From NCBI GenBank assembly GCA_017428925.1, contig JAFRPY010000060.1, forward strand, positions 1-61,924: a DNA stretch of 61,924 nucleotides, given 5' to 3'. Below, piece after piece: positions 8,322-18,624 of the stretch. How positions within the stretch are numbered: the stretch's first letter is position 1; each line of letters begins with the position of its first letter. This DNA is from Prevotella sp. GTDB lineage: Bacteria > Bacteroidota > Bacteroidia > Bacteroidales > Bacteroidaceae. The notes under the pieces were generated by a model. That model was not told the origin of the DNA. It was given only the letters and a program-made list of their open reading frames with translations, and searched no databases. Made by a program: the position numbers and the translations under genes.

Positions 8322-8372
8322 CAGTCAAATTTGAGCAAGTAGCAAAAACTTAAGAACAAAGATAACAATAAA

Positions 8373-11300
8373 ATGAAAAAGAAACTCAACAAGGTGCTCG
8401 TACTGGGTTCTGGCGCATTGAAAATCGGACAGGCAGGAGAATTCGACTACTCTGGCTCTCAGGCCTTGAAAGCTCTCCGCGAAGAAGGTATTTCATCTGT
8501 TCTGGTGAACCCCAACATCGCCACCATCCAAACGTCGGAAGGCATCGCCGACAAGGTTTACTTCCAACCAGTGACTACTCATTTCGTAACCGAAATCATC
8601 AAGAAGGAACGCCCCGACGGAATTCTGCTGGCTTTTGGTGGCCAGACGGCACTGAACTGCGGTACTGAACTCTACCGCAACGGCACGCTCGAGGAATACG
8701 GCGTGGAGGTGCTCGGCACTAGTGTTGAGGCTATCATGAACACCGAGGACCGCGACCTGTTCGTGAAGAAACTCGACGAGGTGGAGCTGAAGACGCCCGT
8801 GAGCCACGCTGTGGAGAACATGGACGACGCGCTGAAGGCTGCCCGCGAGATTGGCTTCCCCATCATGATTCGCTCGGCATACGCCCTGGGCGGTCTGGGC
8901 TCGGGCATCTGTCCCGACGAGAAGGCTTTCATTGAGCTGGCCGAGAGTGCCTTTACGTTTGCCCCCCAGATTCTTGTGGAGGAGTCGCTGAAGGGATGGA
9001 AGGAGATTGAGTTTGAGTGCATCCGCGACGCCAACGACCACTGCTTCACGGTGGCTTCGATGGAGAATTTCGACCCGCTGGGCATCCATACGGGTGAATC
9101 AATCGTTGTGGCTCCGACTTGTTCGCTGACAGCCGAGCAGGTAAAGCAGCTTCAGGAAATCACCATCCGCTGCGTGCGCCATCTGGGCATCGTGGGCGAG
9201 TGCAACATTCAGTTTGCCTTCAACGCCACTACCAACGACTATCGCATCATTGAAATCAATGCCCGACTGAGCCGCTCATCGGCACTTGCCAGTAAGGCAA
9301 CGGGCTATCCGCTGGCCTTCGTGGCCGCCAAGATTGCGCTGGGCTACACGCTCGACCAAATCGGCGAGATGGGAACTCCGAATTCTGCATACGTGGCCCC
9401 GAGCCTCGACTATATGATTTGTAAGATACCGCGCTGGGACCTGACGAAGTTCTCGGGCGTCAGCCGACTGATTGGCTCGTCGATGAAATCGGTGGGTGAA
9501 ATCATGTCGATTGGCCGTTCGTTCGAGGAGATGATCCAGAAGGGCCTGCGCATGATTGGCCAGGGCATGCACGGATTCGTGGGCAACGACCACACGAAGT
9601 TCGACAACATCGAGGATGCCCTTCAGAATCCTACCGACCTGCGCATCTTTGCCATTGCCCAAGCACTGGAGGAGGGCTACACGGTGGAGCGCATCGAGGA
9701 GCTTACGAAAATCGACGTGTGGTTCCTGGAGCGACTGAAGCACATCGTTGACCTGAAGCACGAGCTGATGCAGTACAACAAGCTGGAGGACATCTCTGAC
9801 GAGAAGCTGCGCGAACTGAAGGGTGCCGGTTTCTCTGACTTCCAGATTGCCCGCTTCGTGCTGAAGCCCACTCAGGGTAACATGGAGAAGGAAAACCTCA
9901 CCGTTCGCAAGTACCGCAAGCAGCGTGGCATCGTGCCCTCGGTGAAGCGCATCAATACCGTGGCCAGCGAGCATCCCGAGCTGACCAACTACCTGTATTT
10001 CACCTATCTTTCGAAGGTGGAACCTACGATGGCCGATGCCAACGGTTCGGTGAGTTGCTGTGGCACAGCAACTTACAAAACAGCGGAGCATGACATTGAG
10101 TACTACAAGAATGAGAAATCGGTGGTGGTGCTCGGTTCGGGTGCCTACCGCATCGGTTCGTCGGTGGAGTTCGACTGGTGCTCGGTGAATGCCATCAACA
10201 CCGCCCGCAAGCTGGGCTACAAGTCGATAATGATTAACTACAACCCCGAAACGGTGTCGACCGACTATGATATGTGCGACCGCCTCTACTTCGACGAGCT
10301 TTCGCTAGAGCGCGTGCTCGACGTCATCGAACTGGAAGAGCCCCGCGGCGTCATCGTGAGCGTGGGCGGACAGATTCCGAACAACCTGGCCATGAAGCTC
10401 TATCATCAGGGCGTTCCCGTGCTGGGTACAAGTCCGGTGAACATCGACCGCGCTGAGAACCGCGACAAGTTCTCGGCCATGCTCGACAAACTGGGCATCG
10501 ACCAGCCCGCATGGCGTGCACTTACATCGGAGGACGACATCAAGGAGTTTGTGAACGAGGTGGGATTCCCCGTGCTGGTGCGTCCGTCGTACGTGCTCTC
10601 GGGAGCAGCCATGAACGTCTGCTATGACTTCGACGAGCTGCACCGCTTCCTCAACATGGCTACCGAAGTGTCGAAGGATTATCCGGTGGTGGTTTCGCAG
10701 TTCATGCAGGACACCAAGGAAATCGAGTTCGATGCCGTGGCCGACAAGGGCGAGGTGGTGGAATATGCCATCTCTGAGCATGTGGAATATGCCGGCGTAC
10801 ACTCTGGCGACGCAACTATGGTGTTCCCTGCCCAGCACATCTATTTCTCGACCATTCGCCAGATTAAGAAGATTTCGCGCAAGATTGCCCAGGAGCTGAA
10901 CATCAGCGGTCCGTTCAACATCCAGTTCCTTGCCAAGAACCGCGAGGTGAAGGTCATCGAGTGCAACCTGCGCGCCAGCCGTTCGTTCCCCTTCGTTTCG
11001 AAGATTCTGAAGCGCAACTTCATTGAGACGGCCACGAAGATTATGCTCGACGCTCCCTATCAGACACCCGACAGAAGCGAGTTCGACATCGACCGCATCG
11101 GCGTGAAGGCCAGCCAGTTCTCGTTCGCCAGACTGCAGAATGCCGACCCCGTGCTGGGTGTTGACATGAGCAGTACGGGTGAGGTGGGATGCCTTGGCGA
11201 CGACCTGAACGAGGCGCTGCTGAATGCACTTATTGCCACCGGCTACCGTCTGCCCAAGAAGAACATCCTGATTTCATCGGGTGCCGTGAAAGGCAAGGTT

Positions 11301-11663
11301 GACTTGCTTGAGCCGGCTCGCGAGCTGGTGAAGAACGGCTACCGCATCTTTGCAACGGCAGGAACGGCCAAGTTCTTCCAGGAGAACGGAGTGGAGGCTA
11401 CGGCTGTGGCATGGCCCGATGAAGGCGGCGAGAACAACGTGATGAACATGATTCAAGACCATCAGCTCGACCTGATCATCAACGTGCCCAAGAACCATAC
11501 CAACCGTGAGCTGACCAATGGCTACCGCATCCGCAGAGGTGCCATCGACCACAACATTCCGCTGATGACCAACGTACGTCTGGCCAAAGCTTTCATTGAG
11601 GCCTTCTGTGCGCTGAAGATGGAAGACATCAAGATAAAGGGATGGCAGGAATATAATGCATGA
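8373..11663 (+). CDS. carB: Carbamoyl-phosphate synthase large subunit
   Basis: The 1096-residue protein makes carbamoyl phosphate from bicarbonate, ammonia (delivered by CarA) and two ATP, for pyrimidine and arginine synthesis. It shows the internal duplication of CarB. The first half opens with VLVLGSGALKIGQAGEFDYSG and has ATP-grasp motifs (FGGQTALN, IMIRSAYALGGLGSG, IEINARLSRSSALASKATGYP). The second opens near residue 582 with VVVLGSGAYRIGSSVEFDW and has LVRPSYVLSGAAM and IECNLRASRSFPF. The last 140 residues (FATAGTAKFFQENGVEATAVAWPDEGG) form the MGS-like allosteric domain. carA is not in the window. It overlaps uvrA by four bases (ATGA), so the two are translationally coupled. Confidence 0.96.
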   Translation: MKKKLNKVLVLGSGALKIGQAGEFDYSGSQALKALREEGISSVLVNPNIATIQTSEGIADKVYFQPVTTHFVTEIIKKERPDGILLAFGGQTALNCGTELYRNGTLEEYGVEVLGTSVEAIMNTEDRDLFVKKLDEVELKTPVSHAVENMDDALKAAREIGFPIMIRSAYALGGLGSGICPDEKAFIELAESAFTFAPQILVEESLKGWKEIEFECIRDANDHCFTVASMENFDPLGIHTGESIVVAPTCSLTAEQVKQLQEITIRCVRHLGIVGECNIQFAFNATTNDYRIIEINARLSRSSALASKATGYPLAFVAAKIALGYTLDQIGEMGTPNSAYVAPSLDYMICKIPRWDLTKFSGVSRLIGSSMKSVGEIMSIGRSFEEMIQKGLRMIGQGMHGFVGNDHTKFDNIEDALQNPTDLRIFAIAQALEEGYTVERIEELTKIDVWFLERLKHIVDLKHELMQYNKLEDISDEKLRELKGAGFSDFQIARFVLKPTQGNMEKENLTVRKYRKQRGIVPSVKRINTVASEHPELTNYLYFTYLSKVEPTMADANGSVSCCGTATYKTAEHDIEYYKNEKSVVVLGSGAYRIGSSVEFDWCSVNAINTARKLGYKSIMINYNPETVSTDYDMCDRLYFDELSLERVLDVIELEEPRGVIVSVGGQIPNNLAMKLYHQGVPVLGTSPVNIDRAENRDKFSAMLDKLGIDQPAWRALTSEDDIKEFVNEVGFPVLVRPSYVLSGAAMNVCYDFDELHRFLNMATEVSKDYPVVVSQFMQDTKEIEFDAVADKGEVVEYAISEHVEYAGVHSGDATMVFPAQHIYFSTIRQIKKISRKIAQELNISGPFNIQFLAKNREVKVIECNLRASRSFPFVSKILKRNFIETATKIMLDAPYQTPDRSEFDIDRIGVKASQFSFARLQNADPVLGVDMSSTGEVGCLGDDLNEALLNALIATGYRLPKKNILISSGAVKGKVDLLEPARELVKNGYRIFATAGTAKFFQENGVEATAVAWPDEGGENNVMNMIQDHQLDLIINVPKNHTNRELTNGYRIRRGAIDHNIPLMTNVRLAKAFIEAFCALKMEDIKIKGWQEYNA

Positions 11664-14515
11664 CAGATAAGATAGAAGTACGCAATGCTCGGGTGAACAA
11701 CTTGAAGGGCATAACGCTCGACATCCCTCGCGACCGCTTCATCGTGGTAGCGGGGGTGTCTGGTTCAGGTAAGTCCTCGTTGGCCTTCGACACGCTATAT
11801 GCCGAGGGCCAGCGGCGCTATGTGGAGTCGCTGAGTTCTTACGCTCGGCAGTTCCTCGGCCGCATGAGCAAACCTGAATGCGACTACATTAAAGGACTGC
11901 CACCGGCCATTGCCATCGAGCAAAAGACGATTACCAGGAATCCGCGTTCCACCGTGGGCACCAGCACCGAAATCTACGAATACCTCAGGCTGCTGTTCGC
12001 CCGCATCGGAAAGACCTTCTCCCCCATCAGTGGGCAGGAGGTGAAGAAGCATACCACGGAAGACATCCTGAAATGCGCGCAGCAGTTTCAGGCGGGAACA
12101 AAGTTCGTGGTGATGGCTCCGCTACACATCCCCGAGAACCGCTCGCTCGGCAAGCAGCTTGAAATGGACATCAAGCAGGGATATGCCAGGCTTTTCTATA
12201 AGGGGGAATTCCACAGAATTGAAGATTTCATACAAGACGAGACGCTGCTGAACGAGGCCGAGAGGCAGCAATCATCCTCAAACGAATGCCTGTTGTGGCT
12301 GCTCATTGACCGTCTTTCGGTAGATGACAGCAAGGATACCATTTCGCGCCTGTTGGATTCGGCAGAGACCGCTTTCTATGAGGGCGACGGAGAGTGCCGA
12401 CTGATGTTCCTCCCCAGCAACATCAGCTACGACTTTTCCACACGCTTCGAGGCCGACGGCATCAAGTTTGAGGAGCCCAACGACAACATGTTCTCGTTTA
12501 ATTCTCCGCTTGGCGCCTGTCCCACGTGTGAAGGCTTTGGCCGCGTGATTGGTATCGATGAGAAATTGGTGATTCCCAACACAACGCTATCGGTATATGA
12601 AGGCTGCGTGCAATGCTGGCATGGCGACAAGATGAAGCAATGGCAAGACGAATTTTGCCGACGGGCAGCACGCGACCAGTTCCCCATCTTCAAGCCTTAC
12701 ATGGACCTTTCACGACAGGAAAGGGACTGGCTGTGGCATGGGCTGCCCTCTGACTCGAAAGACATCCACCAGCAAGTGAGCATCGACGCTTTCTTCCAGA
12801 TGGTCAAAGACAACCAATACAAGATTCAGTATCGCGTGATGATGAGCCGCTATCGCGGAAAGACCATTTGTCCGGACTGTCATGGGACTCGTCTGAAGAA
12901 GGAGACGGACTACATCAAGATAGGCGGAATGAGCATCACCAATCTCGTGGAGATGCCCATCGGGAACATGAAGCAATGGTTCGACAACCTGGTGCTTGAC
13001 GAGCATGACGCTGAGGTTGCGCGCCGACTGCTGGCAGAAATCAAAATGCGACTGCAATTCCTGGTTGACGTGGGGCTGAACTATCTGACGCTGAACCGTC
13101 CGTCGAACACATTGTCGGGTGGTGAAAGCCAGCGCATCAACCTCACTACATCGTTAGGCAGCTCGCTCGTGGGCAGCCTCTACATCCTCGACGAGCCCAG
13201 CATCGGACTACATTCGCGCGACACCTTCCGGCTTATCAACGTGCTCAAGGAACTGCAAAGCCTGGGCAATACGGTTATTGTGGTGGAGCACGACGAAGAA
13301 ATCATGCGGGCTGCCGACTATCTTATCGACATCGGCCCTGAGGCTGGAAGACTGGGCGGTGAGATTGTTTTCGAGGGAAACGTGGCCGACATCAAGAACG
13401 ACCCAGAGTCGGAAGAGGCCAAAAGTATCGTTGCGAAATATCCGCTGAGCCACTCCATCAAATACCTGACGGGAACGGAAGTGATTGCCGTGCCACAAAG
13501 CCGAAGGAAATGGAACCGCAGCTTCTGGCTGAAAGGGTGCCGGATGAACAACCTAAAAGGCATCGACGTGGAGTTCCCGCTGAATGTCTTCAATGTGGTT
13601 ACTGGCGTCTCGGGAAGCGGAAAGTCGTCGTTGGTGAAAGGCATTCTGTATCCGGCATTAAAGCGACATCTCGACGAGGTGGCCGAAATTCCGGGAGAAT
13701 ACAGGTCGCTGGAGGGTGACTGGCAGGAAATAAAGCAAGTGGAAATGGTTGACCAGAATCCCATCGGAAAGAGTTCGCGCTCGAACCCCGCCACCTACGT
13801 GAAAGCCTATGATGCCATCCGTCAGCTGTTTGCCGAGCAGCCGCTGTCGAAACAAATGGGATTCACGCCGCAGTATTTCTCGTTCAACGCCGACGGCGGA
13901 CGATGCGAGGAATGCCAGGGAGCTGGTGTCATCAATGTGGAGATGCAGTTTATGGCCGATCTTACGCTGGTCTGCGAGGCCTGTCACGGCAAGCGTTTTA
14001 AGCGTGAAATCCTTGAAGTGCGCTTCCACGATAAAAACATCAACGACATTCTTGACATGACCATCGCTGAAGCCATTGATTTCTTTAAAGAGCATAATGA
14101 GCAGCAGATTGTCAGCAAGCTGAAACCGCTCGATGATGTAGGGCTGGGATACATCAAGCTGGGACAGAGCAGCAGCACTTTGTCGGGAGGTGAGAACCAG
14201 CGCGTAAAGCTGGCCTACTTTATCGGAAAAGAGCAGCAGGCCCCTACCCTATTCATTTTCGACGAACCTACCACCGGCTTGCATTTCCACGATATCCAAC
14301 GGCTGCTCGACGCATTCAATGCGCTCATTGAGCGTGGACACACCATCATCGTCATCGAGCATAACCTTGACATTGTAAAATGCGCCGACCATGTTATCGA
14401 CCTAGGCCCTGAAGGCGGAGACCGCGGCGGTTCGCTGGTATGCACAGGAACACCCGAAGAGGTGGCAAAATGCAAAGAAAGCCTTACTGGCCATTATCTT
14501 GCCCCTAAACTATAA
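11660..14515 (+). CDS. uvrA: Excinuclease ABC subunit A (UvrA)
   Basis: The 951-residue ATPase recognises bulky DNA damage and loads UvrB in nucleotide excision repair. Two ABC modules are visible: Walker A GVSGSGKSSLAFD (about residue 32) with signature LSGGESQR (about 486), and Walker A GVSGSGKSSLVKG (about 650) with signature LSGGENQR (about 840), then Walker B FIFDEPTTGLH. Zinc-binding pairs are present as CPTCEGFG (about 288) with CPDCHGTRL (about 403), and CEECQGAG (about 749) with CEACHGKRF (about 772). Length is normal. Bacteroidales genomes often hold more than one UvrA, so this could be the second paralogue. It overlaps carB by four bases, an unusual pairing. Confidence 0.95.
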   Translation: MTDKIEVRNARVNNLKGITLDIPRDRFIVVAGVSGSGKSSLAFDTLYAEGQRRYVESLSSYARQFLGRMSKPECDYIKGLPPAIAIEQKTITRNPRSTVGTSTEIYEYLRLLFARIGKTFSPISGQEVKKHTTEDILKCAQQFQAGTKFVVMAPLHIPENRSLGKQLEMDIKQGYARLFYKGEFHRIEDFIQDETLLNEAERQQSSSNECLLWLLIDRLSVDDSKDTISRLLDSAETAFYEGDGECRLMFLPSNISYDFSTRFEADGIKFEEPNDNMFSFNSPLGACPTCEGFGRVIGIDEKLVIPNTTLSVYEGCVQCWHGDKMKQWQDEFCRRAARDQFPIFKPYMDLSRQERDWLWHGLPSDSKDIHQQVSIDAFFQMVKDNQYKIQYRVMMSRYRGKTICPDCHGTRLKKETDYIKIGGMSITNLVEMPIGNMKQWFDNLVLDEHDAEVARRLLAEIKMRLQFLVDVGLNYLTLNRPSNTLSGGESQRINLTTSLGSSLVGSLYILDEPSIGLHSRDTFRLINVLKELQSLGNTVIVVEHDEEIMRAADYLIDIGPEAGRLGGEIVFEGNVADIKNDPESEEAKSIVAKYPLSHSIKYLTGTEVIAVPQSRRKWNRSFWLKGCRMNNLKGIDVEFPLNVFNVVTGVSGSGKSSLVKGILYPALKRHLDEVAEIPGEYRSLEGDWQEIKQVEMVDQNPIGKSSRSNPATYVKAYDAIRQLFAEQPLSKQMGFTPQYFSFNADGGRCEECQGAGVINVEMQFMADLTLVCEACHGKRFKREILEVRFHDKNINDILDMTIAEAIDFFKEHNEQQIVSKLKPLDDVGLGYIKLGQSSSTLSGGENQRVKLAYFIGKEQQAPTLFIFDEPTTGLHFHDIQRLLDAFNALIERGHTIIVIEHNLDIVKCADHVIDLGPEGGDRGGSLVCTGTPEEVAKCKESLTGHYLAPKL

Positions 14516-14553
14516 TTACTCCATATTTTCAGTCATTCAAAAAAGAAAGAATA

Positions 14554-14814
14554 ATGAAACACTACGAATATCAGACCTCAGGCGTTTGCAGCAAGGCCAT
14601 CGTATTCGACCTCGATGAGCAGCAGCAAGTACACAATATACAGTTCATCGGAGGATGCCCGGGCAACACCACTGGAGTAAGCCTTCTTTCTGAAGGCCAC
14701 GATGCCCAAAAGCTGATCAGCATGCTGAAAGACGTGAAATGCGGCTACAAGAATACCAGCTGCCCTGCTCAGTTTGCGTTGGCGCTATCACAAGCAATGA
14801 AAGAGGAAATCTGA
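14554..14814 (+). CDS. TSCPD domain protein (TIGR03905-like)
   Basis: The 86-residue protein carries IGGCPGNTTGVSLL and the signature TSCPAQFALALSQA, the TSCPD motif that names the domain. The same domain closes vitamin B12-dependent ribonucleotide reductases, and stand-alone versions of this length are common in anaerobes. Cysteines at GVCSK, GGCPG, KCGY and SCPA could bind a metal. Function is not established. It follows uvrA by 38 bases on the same strand and precedes a bidirectional terminator, so it is probably the last gene of the carB operon. Confidence 0.85.
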   Translation: MKHYEYQTSGVCSKAIVFDLDEQQQVHNIQFIGGCPGNTTGVSLLSEGHDAQKLISMLKDVKCGYKNTSCPAQFALALSQAMKEEI

Positions 14815-14824
14815 AAGCATAAAC

Positions 14825-14866
14825 AAAAAGGGTTGTCTTCCGAACGAATGGAAAACAACCCTTTTT
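14825..14866. terminator. Bidirectional intrinsic terminator
   Basis: AAAAAGGGTTGT (14825-14836) pairs with ACAACCCTTTTT (14855-14866), and an inner TTCC/GGAA extends the stem. The A/T tracts serve both the TSCPD gene (plus) and atpG (minus). Confidence 0.9.
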
Positions 14867-14884
14867 ATTACTGATAATGTAAGG

Positions 14885-15853
14885 TCAGTTCTGAGAACCG
14901 CCCACAATGTCAAGCAACTCGTTGGTAATGGCCTGCTGACGGCTCTTGTTGTACTGAAGATTCAGCTCGCGCAACAGTTCATCGGCATTGTCTGTTGCTG
15001 TCTGCATGGCAACCATACGGGCAGCATGCTCGGAAGCCACGCTGTCGAGCAGGGCAGTATAGAGCATCAGGTGGGCCATCTTTGGAATCAGCTGAGAGAG
15101 CACGGTGTCCATGTCGGGTTCCACGATGAAGTTGTCGTTTAGCGGTTTTACTTCTTCGCCTGTCGATGCTGAAGTATGCCGTGCATGCTTTCGCAGGTAT
15201 TCCTGGCTCTCCTTAGTGGCTGCAATCGACGTAAGGTCGCGCTCATGATCGCGCTCAAGCTCAGTCTCCAAGTCGATGGGCAAGAATGTCTTTCGGGTAA
15301 GCACTTGCGAACCAGCGCTCTTGAAATGATGGTAGATGAATTCCACCTTATCCACTTCACCCTCAGCAAATCTCTTTCCGAGCAACATGGCTAAGTCTAT
15401 GCACTGTCGTGCATTGGGCTTGTCGCAAAGGTCTGCATAACTGCCCTTGACGATGTAGCCCAGCTTGCGTGCCTTCTCCTCCACTTTACGGCCGATAGGA
15501 TAAATGTCTATGTTCTCTTGTCCAATTGAAGAGGCATAGTTATCCACGGTATTCATCATCGACTTGATGACATTGGCGTTGAAACCGCCACAAAGCGAAG
15601 AATTGCTGGAAAAGACAACCAGTGCCACACGCTTCACGGGACGAACTTTGTCGTAAATGGTTTGAGCTTCAGCCTCGGCCGCCAGGAACGACTTCAAGAT
15701 ATGCTCCAGCATCGTCTCATAGGGCAACATGTTCTGGATAGCCACCTGCGCATGATGAAGCTTTGATGAAGCAACCATCTTCATGGCAGAAGTGATTTTC
15801 CGGGTGCTGTTGACCGATGCAATGCGACCTTTGATTTCTTTCAGTGACGGCAT
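14885..15853 (-). CDS. atpG: ATP synthase F1 gamma subunit
   Basis: The 322-residue central stalk subunit rotates inside the alpha3beta3 ring. It shows the N-terminal MPSLKEIKGRIASVNSTRKITSAMKMVASSKL and C-terminal MQTATDNADELLRELNLQYNKSRQQAITNELLDIVGG signatures. It is somewhat longer than the usual 285-295 residues because of an insertion near residues 215-245 (ASTGEEVKPLNDNFIVEP). This is the last gene of the nine-gene ATP synthase operon, and the terminator at 14825-14866 follows. Confidence 0.96.
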   Translation of the reverse strand: MPSLKEIKGRIASVNSTRKITSAMKMVASSKLHHAQVAIQNMLPYETMLEHILKSFLAAEAEAQTIYDKVRPVKRVALVVFSSNSSLCGGFNANVIKSMMNTVDNYASSIGQENIDIYPIGRKVEEKARKLGYIVKGSYADLCDKPNARQCIDLAMLLGKRFAEGEVDKVEFIYHHFKSAGSQVLTRKTFLPIDLETELERDHERDLTSIAATKESQEYLRKHARHTSASTGEEVKPLNDNFIVEPDMDTVLSQLIPKMAHLMLYTALLDSVASEHAARMVAMQTATDNADELLRELNLQYNKSRQQAITNELLDIVGGSQN

Positions 15854-15859
15854 AAGCGA

Positions 15860-17446
15860 TTACTGTTTATACGTTCCAGCGATATCGGCCATCGTGGCCT
15901 CAATCTTCTTCGTAGTGTCATCATCAATCTTTCCGGCACCTAAAGCGTCAATAACTTCCGGAGCCGATGAACGCAACTTGTCGAGGAATTGCGTCTGGCA
16001 CTCACGAACCTTATCGATGGGCACATCGCGCATCAAACCATGCACACCACAATAGAGAATAGCCACCTGTTCACCTACGGGCATTGGGCTATATTGCGGC
16101 TGGATGAGCAACTGGTTGTTCTTGCGTCCGCGGTCGAGCGTCATGGCTGTCACGGCATCCATATCACTTGAGAATTTTGAGAACGCCTCAAGTTCACGAT
16201 ACTGTGCCTGGTCAATCTTGAGTGTACCTGCCACCTTCTTCATCGATTTAATCTGAGCTGAGCCACCCACACGAGATACCGAAATACCCACATTGATGGC
16301 AGGACGGAAACCTTGGTTGAACAAATCAGACTCAAGGAATATCTGACCATCGGTGATTGAAATCACGTTCGTGGGGATGTAAGCCGAAACGTCGCCTGCC
16401 TGAGTTTCGATAATGGGCAGTGCGGTAAGAGAGCCGCCTCCCTTGACATGGCCTTTCATGCACTCAGGAAGGTCGTTCATCTGCTCGGCTACTTCCTGCT
16501 GTTCGTTCATCTTGGCAGCACGCTCCAAAAGACGGGAATGAAGATAGAACACATCGCCAGGATATGCTTCGCGACCAGAAGGACGGCGCAAGATAAGCGA
16601 CACCTCACGATAGGCCACAGCCTGCTTGGAAAGATCATCGTAAACAACAAGAGCCGGTAAACCACGGTCGCGGAAATATTCACCGATGGCAGCACCTGCG
16701 AACGGAGCATAATACTGCATAGCAGCCGGGTCAGCAGCTGTAGCAGCCACGATGATGGTATATGGCATGGCACCATGTTCCTTCAGCGTCTGCACCAATG
16801 TTGCAACGGTAGATGCTTTCTGGCCAATGGCCACATAAATGCAATACACAGGCTTTCCGGCTTCGTAGAAACTCTTCTGGTTGATAATGGTGTCGACGGC
16901 AATAGCGGTCTTTCCCGTCTGACGGTCACCGATAATCAGCTCACGCTGTCCACGGCCAATGGGAATCATCGAGTCGATTGCCTTCAGGCCCGTCTGAAGA
17001 GGTTCTTTCACGGGCTGACGATAGATCACACCGGGAGCCTTACGGTCGAGAGGCATTTCGAAGGCACCCGCGAGGTCGATGTCACCCTTACCATCAACAG
17101 CCTCGCCAAGCGGGTTAATAACACGCCCCAGCATGTTGTCGTTGACACGGATTGAGGCAATGCGCTTGGTGCGCTTCACCACCATGCCTTCCTTGATGCC
17201 CGAAGTCGTACCGAGAAGCACACAACCCACATTGTCCTCTTCAAGGTTCATGACAATAGCCATTGTGCCATTCTCAAACTCCAGCAGTTCGTTGGCCTCG
17301 GCATTACGGAGTCCATAGATGCGCGCTACGCCGTCGCTAACGGTGAGCACGGTGCCCACCTCGTCGAACTTCTCTTCATTCGAGATGCCCTTCAGCTGCT
17401 CGAGCAGCACCTGTGAGACTTCGCTTGGTTTTATTTTATCTGACAT
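15860..17446 (-). CDS. atpA: ATP synthase F1 alpha subunit
   Basis: The 528-residue non-catalytic nucleotide-binding subunit has the P-loop [15 protein letters not shown] (about residues 169-183) and the alpha-type signature [17 protein letters not shown]. The N-terminal [21 protein letters not shown] is typical. Six bases separate it from atpG, and 36 bases from atpH upstream. Confidence 0.98.
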   Translation of the reverse strand: MSDKIKPSEVSQVLLEQLKGISNEEKFDEVGTVLTVSDGVARIYGLRNAEANELLEFENGTMAIVMNLEEDNVGCVLLGTTSGIKEGMVVKRTKRIASIRVNDNMLGRVINPLGEAVDGKGDIDLAGAFEMPLDRKAPGVIYRQPVKEPLQTGLKAIDSMIPIGRGQRELIIGDRQTGKTAIAVDTIINQKSFYEAGKPVYCIYVAIGQKASTVATLVQTLKEHGAMPYTIIVAATAADPAAMQYYAPFAGAAIGEYFRDRGLPALVVYDDLSKQAVAYREVSLILRRPSGREAYPGDVFYLHSRLLERAAKMNEQQEVAEQMNDLPECMKGHVKGGGSLTALPIIETQAGDVSAYIPTNVISITDGQIFLESDLFNQGFRPAINVGISVSRVGGSAQIKSMKKVAGTLKIDQAQYRELEAFSKFSSDMDAVTAMTLDRGRKNNQLLIQPQYSPMPVGEQVAILYCGVHGLMRDVPIDKVRECQTQFLDKLRSSAPEVIDALGAGKIDDDTTKKIEATMADIAGTYKQ

Positions 17447-17482
17447 AAATTTAATGCTTAATTCTTTATGCTTTATGCATGA

Positions 17483-18019
17483 TTATTTCTTCAATGCTGT
17501 AAGTATCGTGTTGAGACGTGTCTTAACACTCGCATCCATGCGATAAGTGTCGTACTCAAGGATGAAGCCGCCGATAATCTCAGGGTTCACCTCGGTCTCA
17601 AACTCTACTGTTCCATTAGTTTTGCTTTCCACCATCTGGCGCATCTTCTGCTCCGTCTGGGCACTGACGCGTGCTGCGGTGGTTAGCTTTCCACGGATGA
17701 CGTTCTTCTGCTTGCGGTAAAGCGTGACATACGAGTTTGCCATGAATTGTATCAGGTTCTCGCGGTCTTCCTTCAGCACGAGACCGATGAAAGACTTCGT
17801 CAAGTCGGAAGGATTCTGGCCGACGGCGGTCAGCAACAGAACTTCCTTCTTGTCTTTCGAGAGCATCGGATTGTCAATAGTATGCCGCAACTGTGGAACA
17901 TCGATGTAGCTCTTGGCCAACGACGACATCTCACCGTAGACAGCATCCTCTTTCTTCGCGTCAGCGGCAGCTTTCAGCAGTGCCCTGGCATAGCGAACCG
18001 ATATAACTCCTATATCCAT
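17483..18019 (-). CDS. atpH: ATP synthase F1 delta subunit
   Basis: The 178-residue peripheral-stalk subunit begins MDIGVISVRYARALLKAA (the usual RYA.AL motif) and ends with the conserved beta-strand EVNPEIIGGFILEYDTYRMDASVKTRLNTI. Length matches bacterial OSCP/delta proteins. It lies six bases after atpF. Confidence 0.95.
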   Translation of the reverse strand: MDIGVISVRYARALLKAAADAKKEDAVYGEMSSLAKSYIDVPQLRHTIDNPMLSKDKKEVLLLTAVGQNPSDLTKSFIGLVLKEDRENLIQFMANSYVTLYRKQKNVIRGKLTTAARVSAQTEQKMRQMVESKTNGTVEFETEVNPEIIGGFILEYDTYRMDASVKTRLNTILTALKK

Positions 18020-18025
18020 ATATAA

Positions 18026-18523
18026 TTACTCTTTAGCAGATACATCATCCAGCATACGTTCAATCAAATCCATCTGGGCCTGGTCACTCTTCAGTTGCTG
18101 GCGAATCACCTTCTCGGCAATCTCCACACTGAGCGTGGCAACCTGTTTGCGGATGTCGGCAATGGCGGCCTTCTTCTCTTGTTCGATGGCAATCTTCGCA
18201 TCGTCAAGCAGACGTGCACCTTCCTGGCGGGCCTTGTCCTGAGCCTTCTCCACAATTGCGTCGCGGGTTTCGGCAGCCTCCTTCAGTATCTGAGCCTGCT
18301 TCTCGCGAGCTTCCTGCAAGATGGATTCACCTTCCTTCTGGATGTTGGCCAACTTCTCGTTAGCCTCATGAGCCTTTTGCAGCGATTCATCAATGAAGGC
18401 CTTGCGCTCATTCACCATGTTGGTGATGACCGGAAAACCGAACCTCCAAAGGATGAACAGCACCACCAAGAACGTCAATGACATCCAAAACAGTAGTCCT
18501 GTGCTCGGAATCAATAAATCCAT
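18026..18523 (-). CDS. atpF: ATP synthase F0 b subunit
   Basis: The 165-residue stator protein has one N-terminal membrane helix (about residues 8-30, GLLFWMSLTFLVVLFILWRFGFP) followed by a long charged coiled coil rich in Ala, Glu, Lys and Gln. This is the usual b-subunit design, with the partner strand contacting delta. A 101-base gap separates it from atpE; no structure stands out there. Confidence 0.95.
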   Translation of the reverse strand: MDLLIPSTGLLFWMSLTFLVVLFILWRFGFPVITNMVNERKAFIDESLQKAHEANEKLANIQKEGESILQEAREKQAQILKEAAETRDAIVEKAQDKARQEGARLLDDAKIAIEQEKKAAIADIRKQVATLSVEIAEKVIRQQLKSDQAQMDLIERMLDDVSAKE

Positions 18524-18624
18524 ACGCTGAAATACTTCTTTTAGTAAACAATGGTCGACAAATCAAACGCGGGGCAATCCCCTCTCGTCAATTCATCTTC
18601 CCAATTCTCAAATGGTTTGTCAGA

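Noticed and set aside
9276-10091. Minus-strand open frame of 271 codons
   Set aside because: Antisense to carB, whose protein motifs are clear, and with no recognisable domain.
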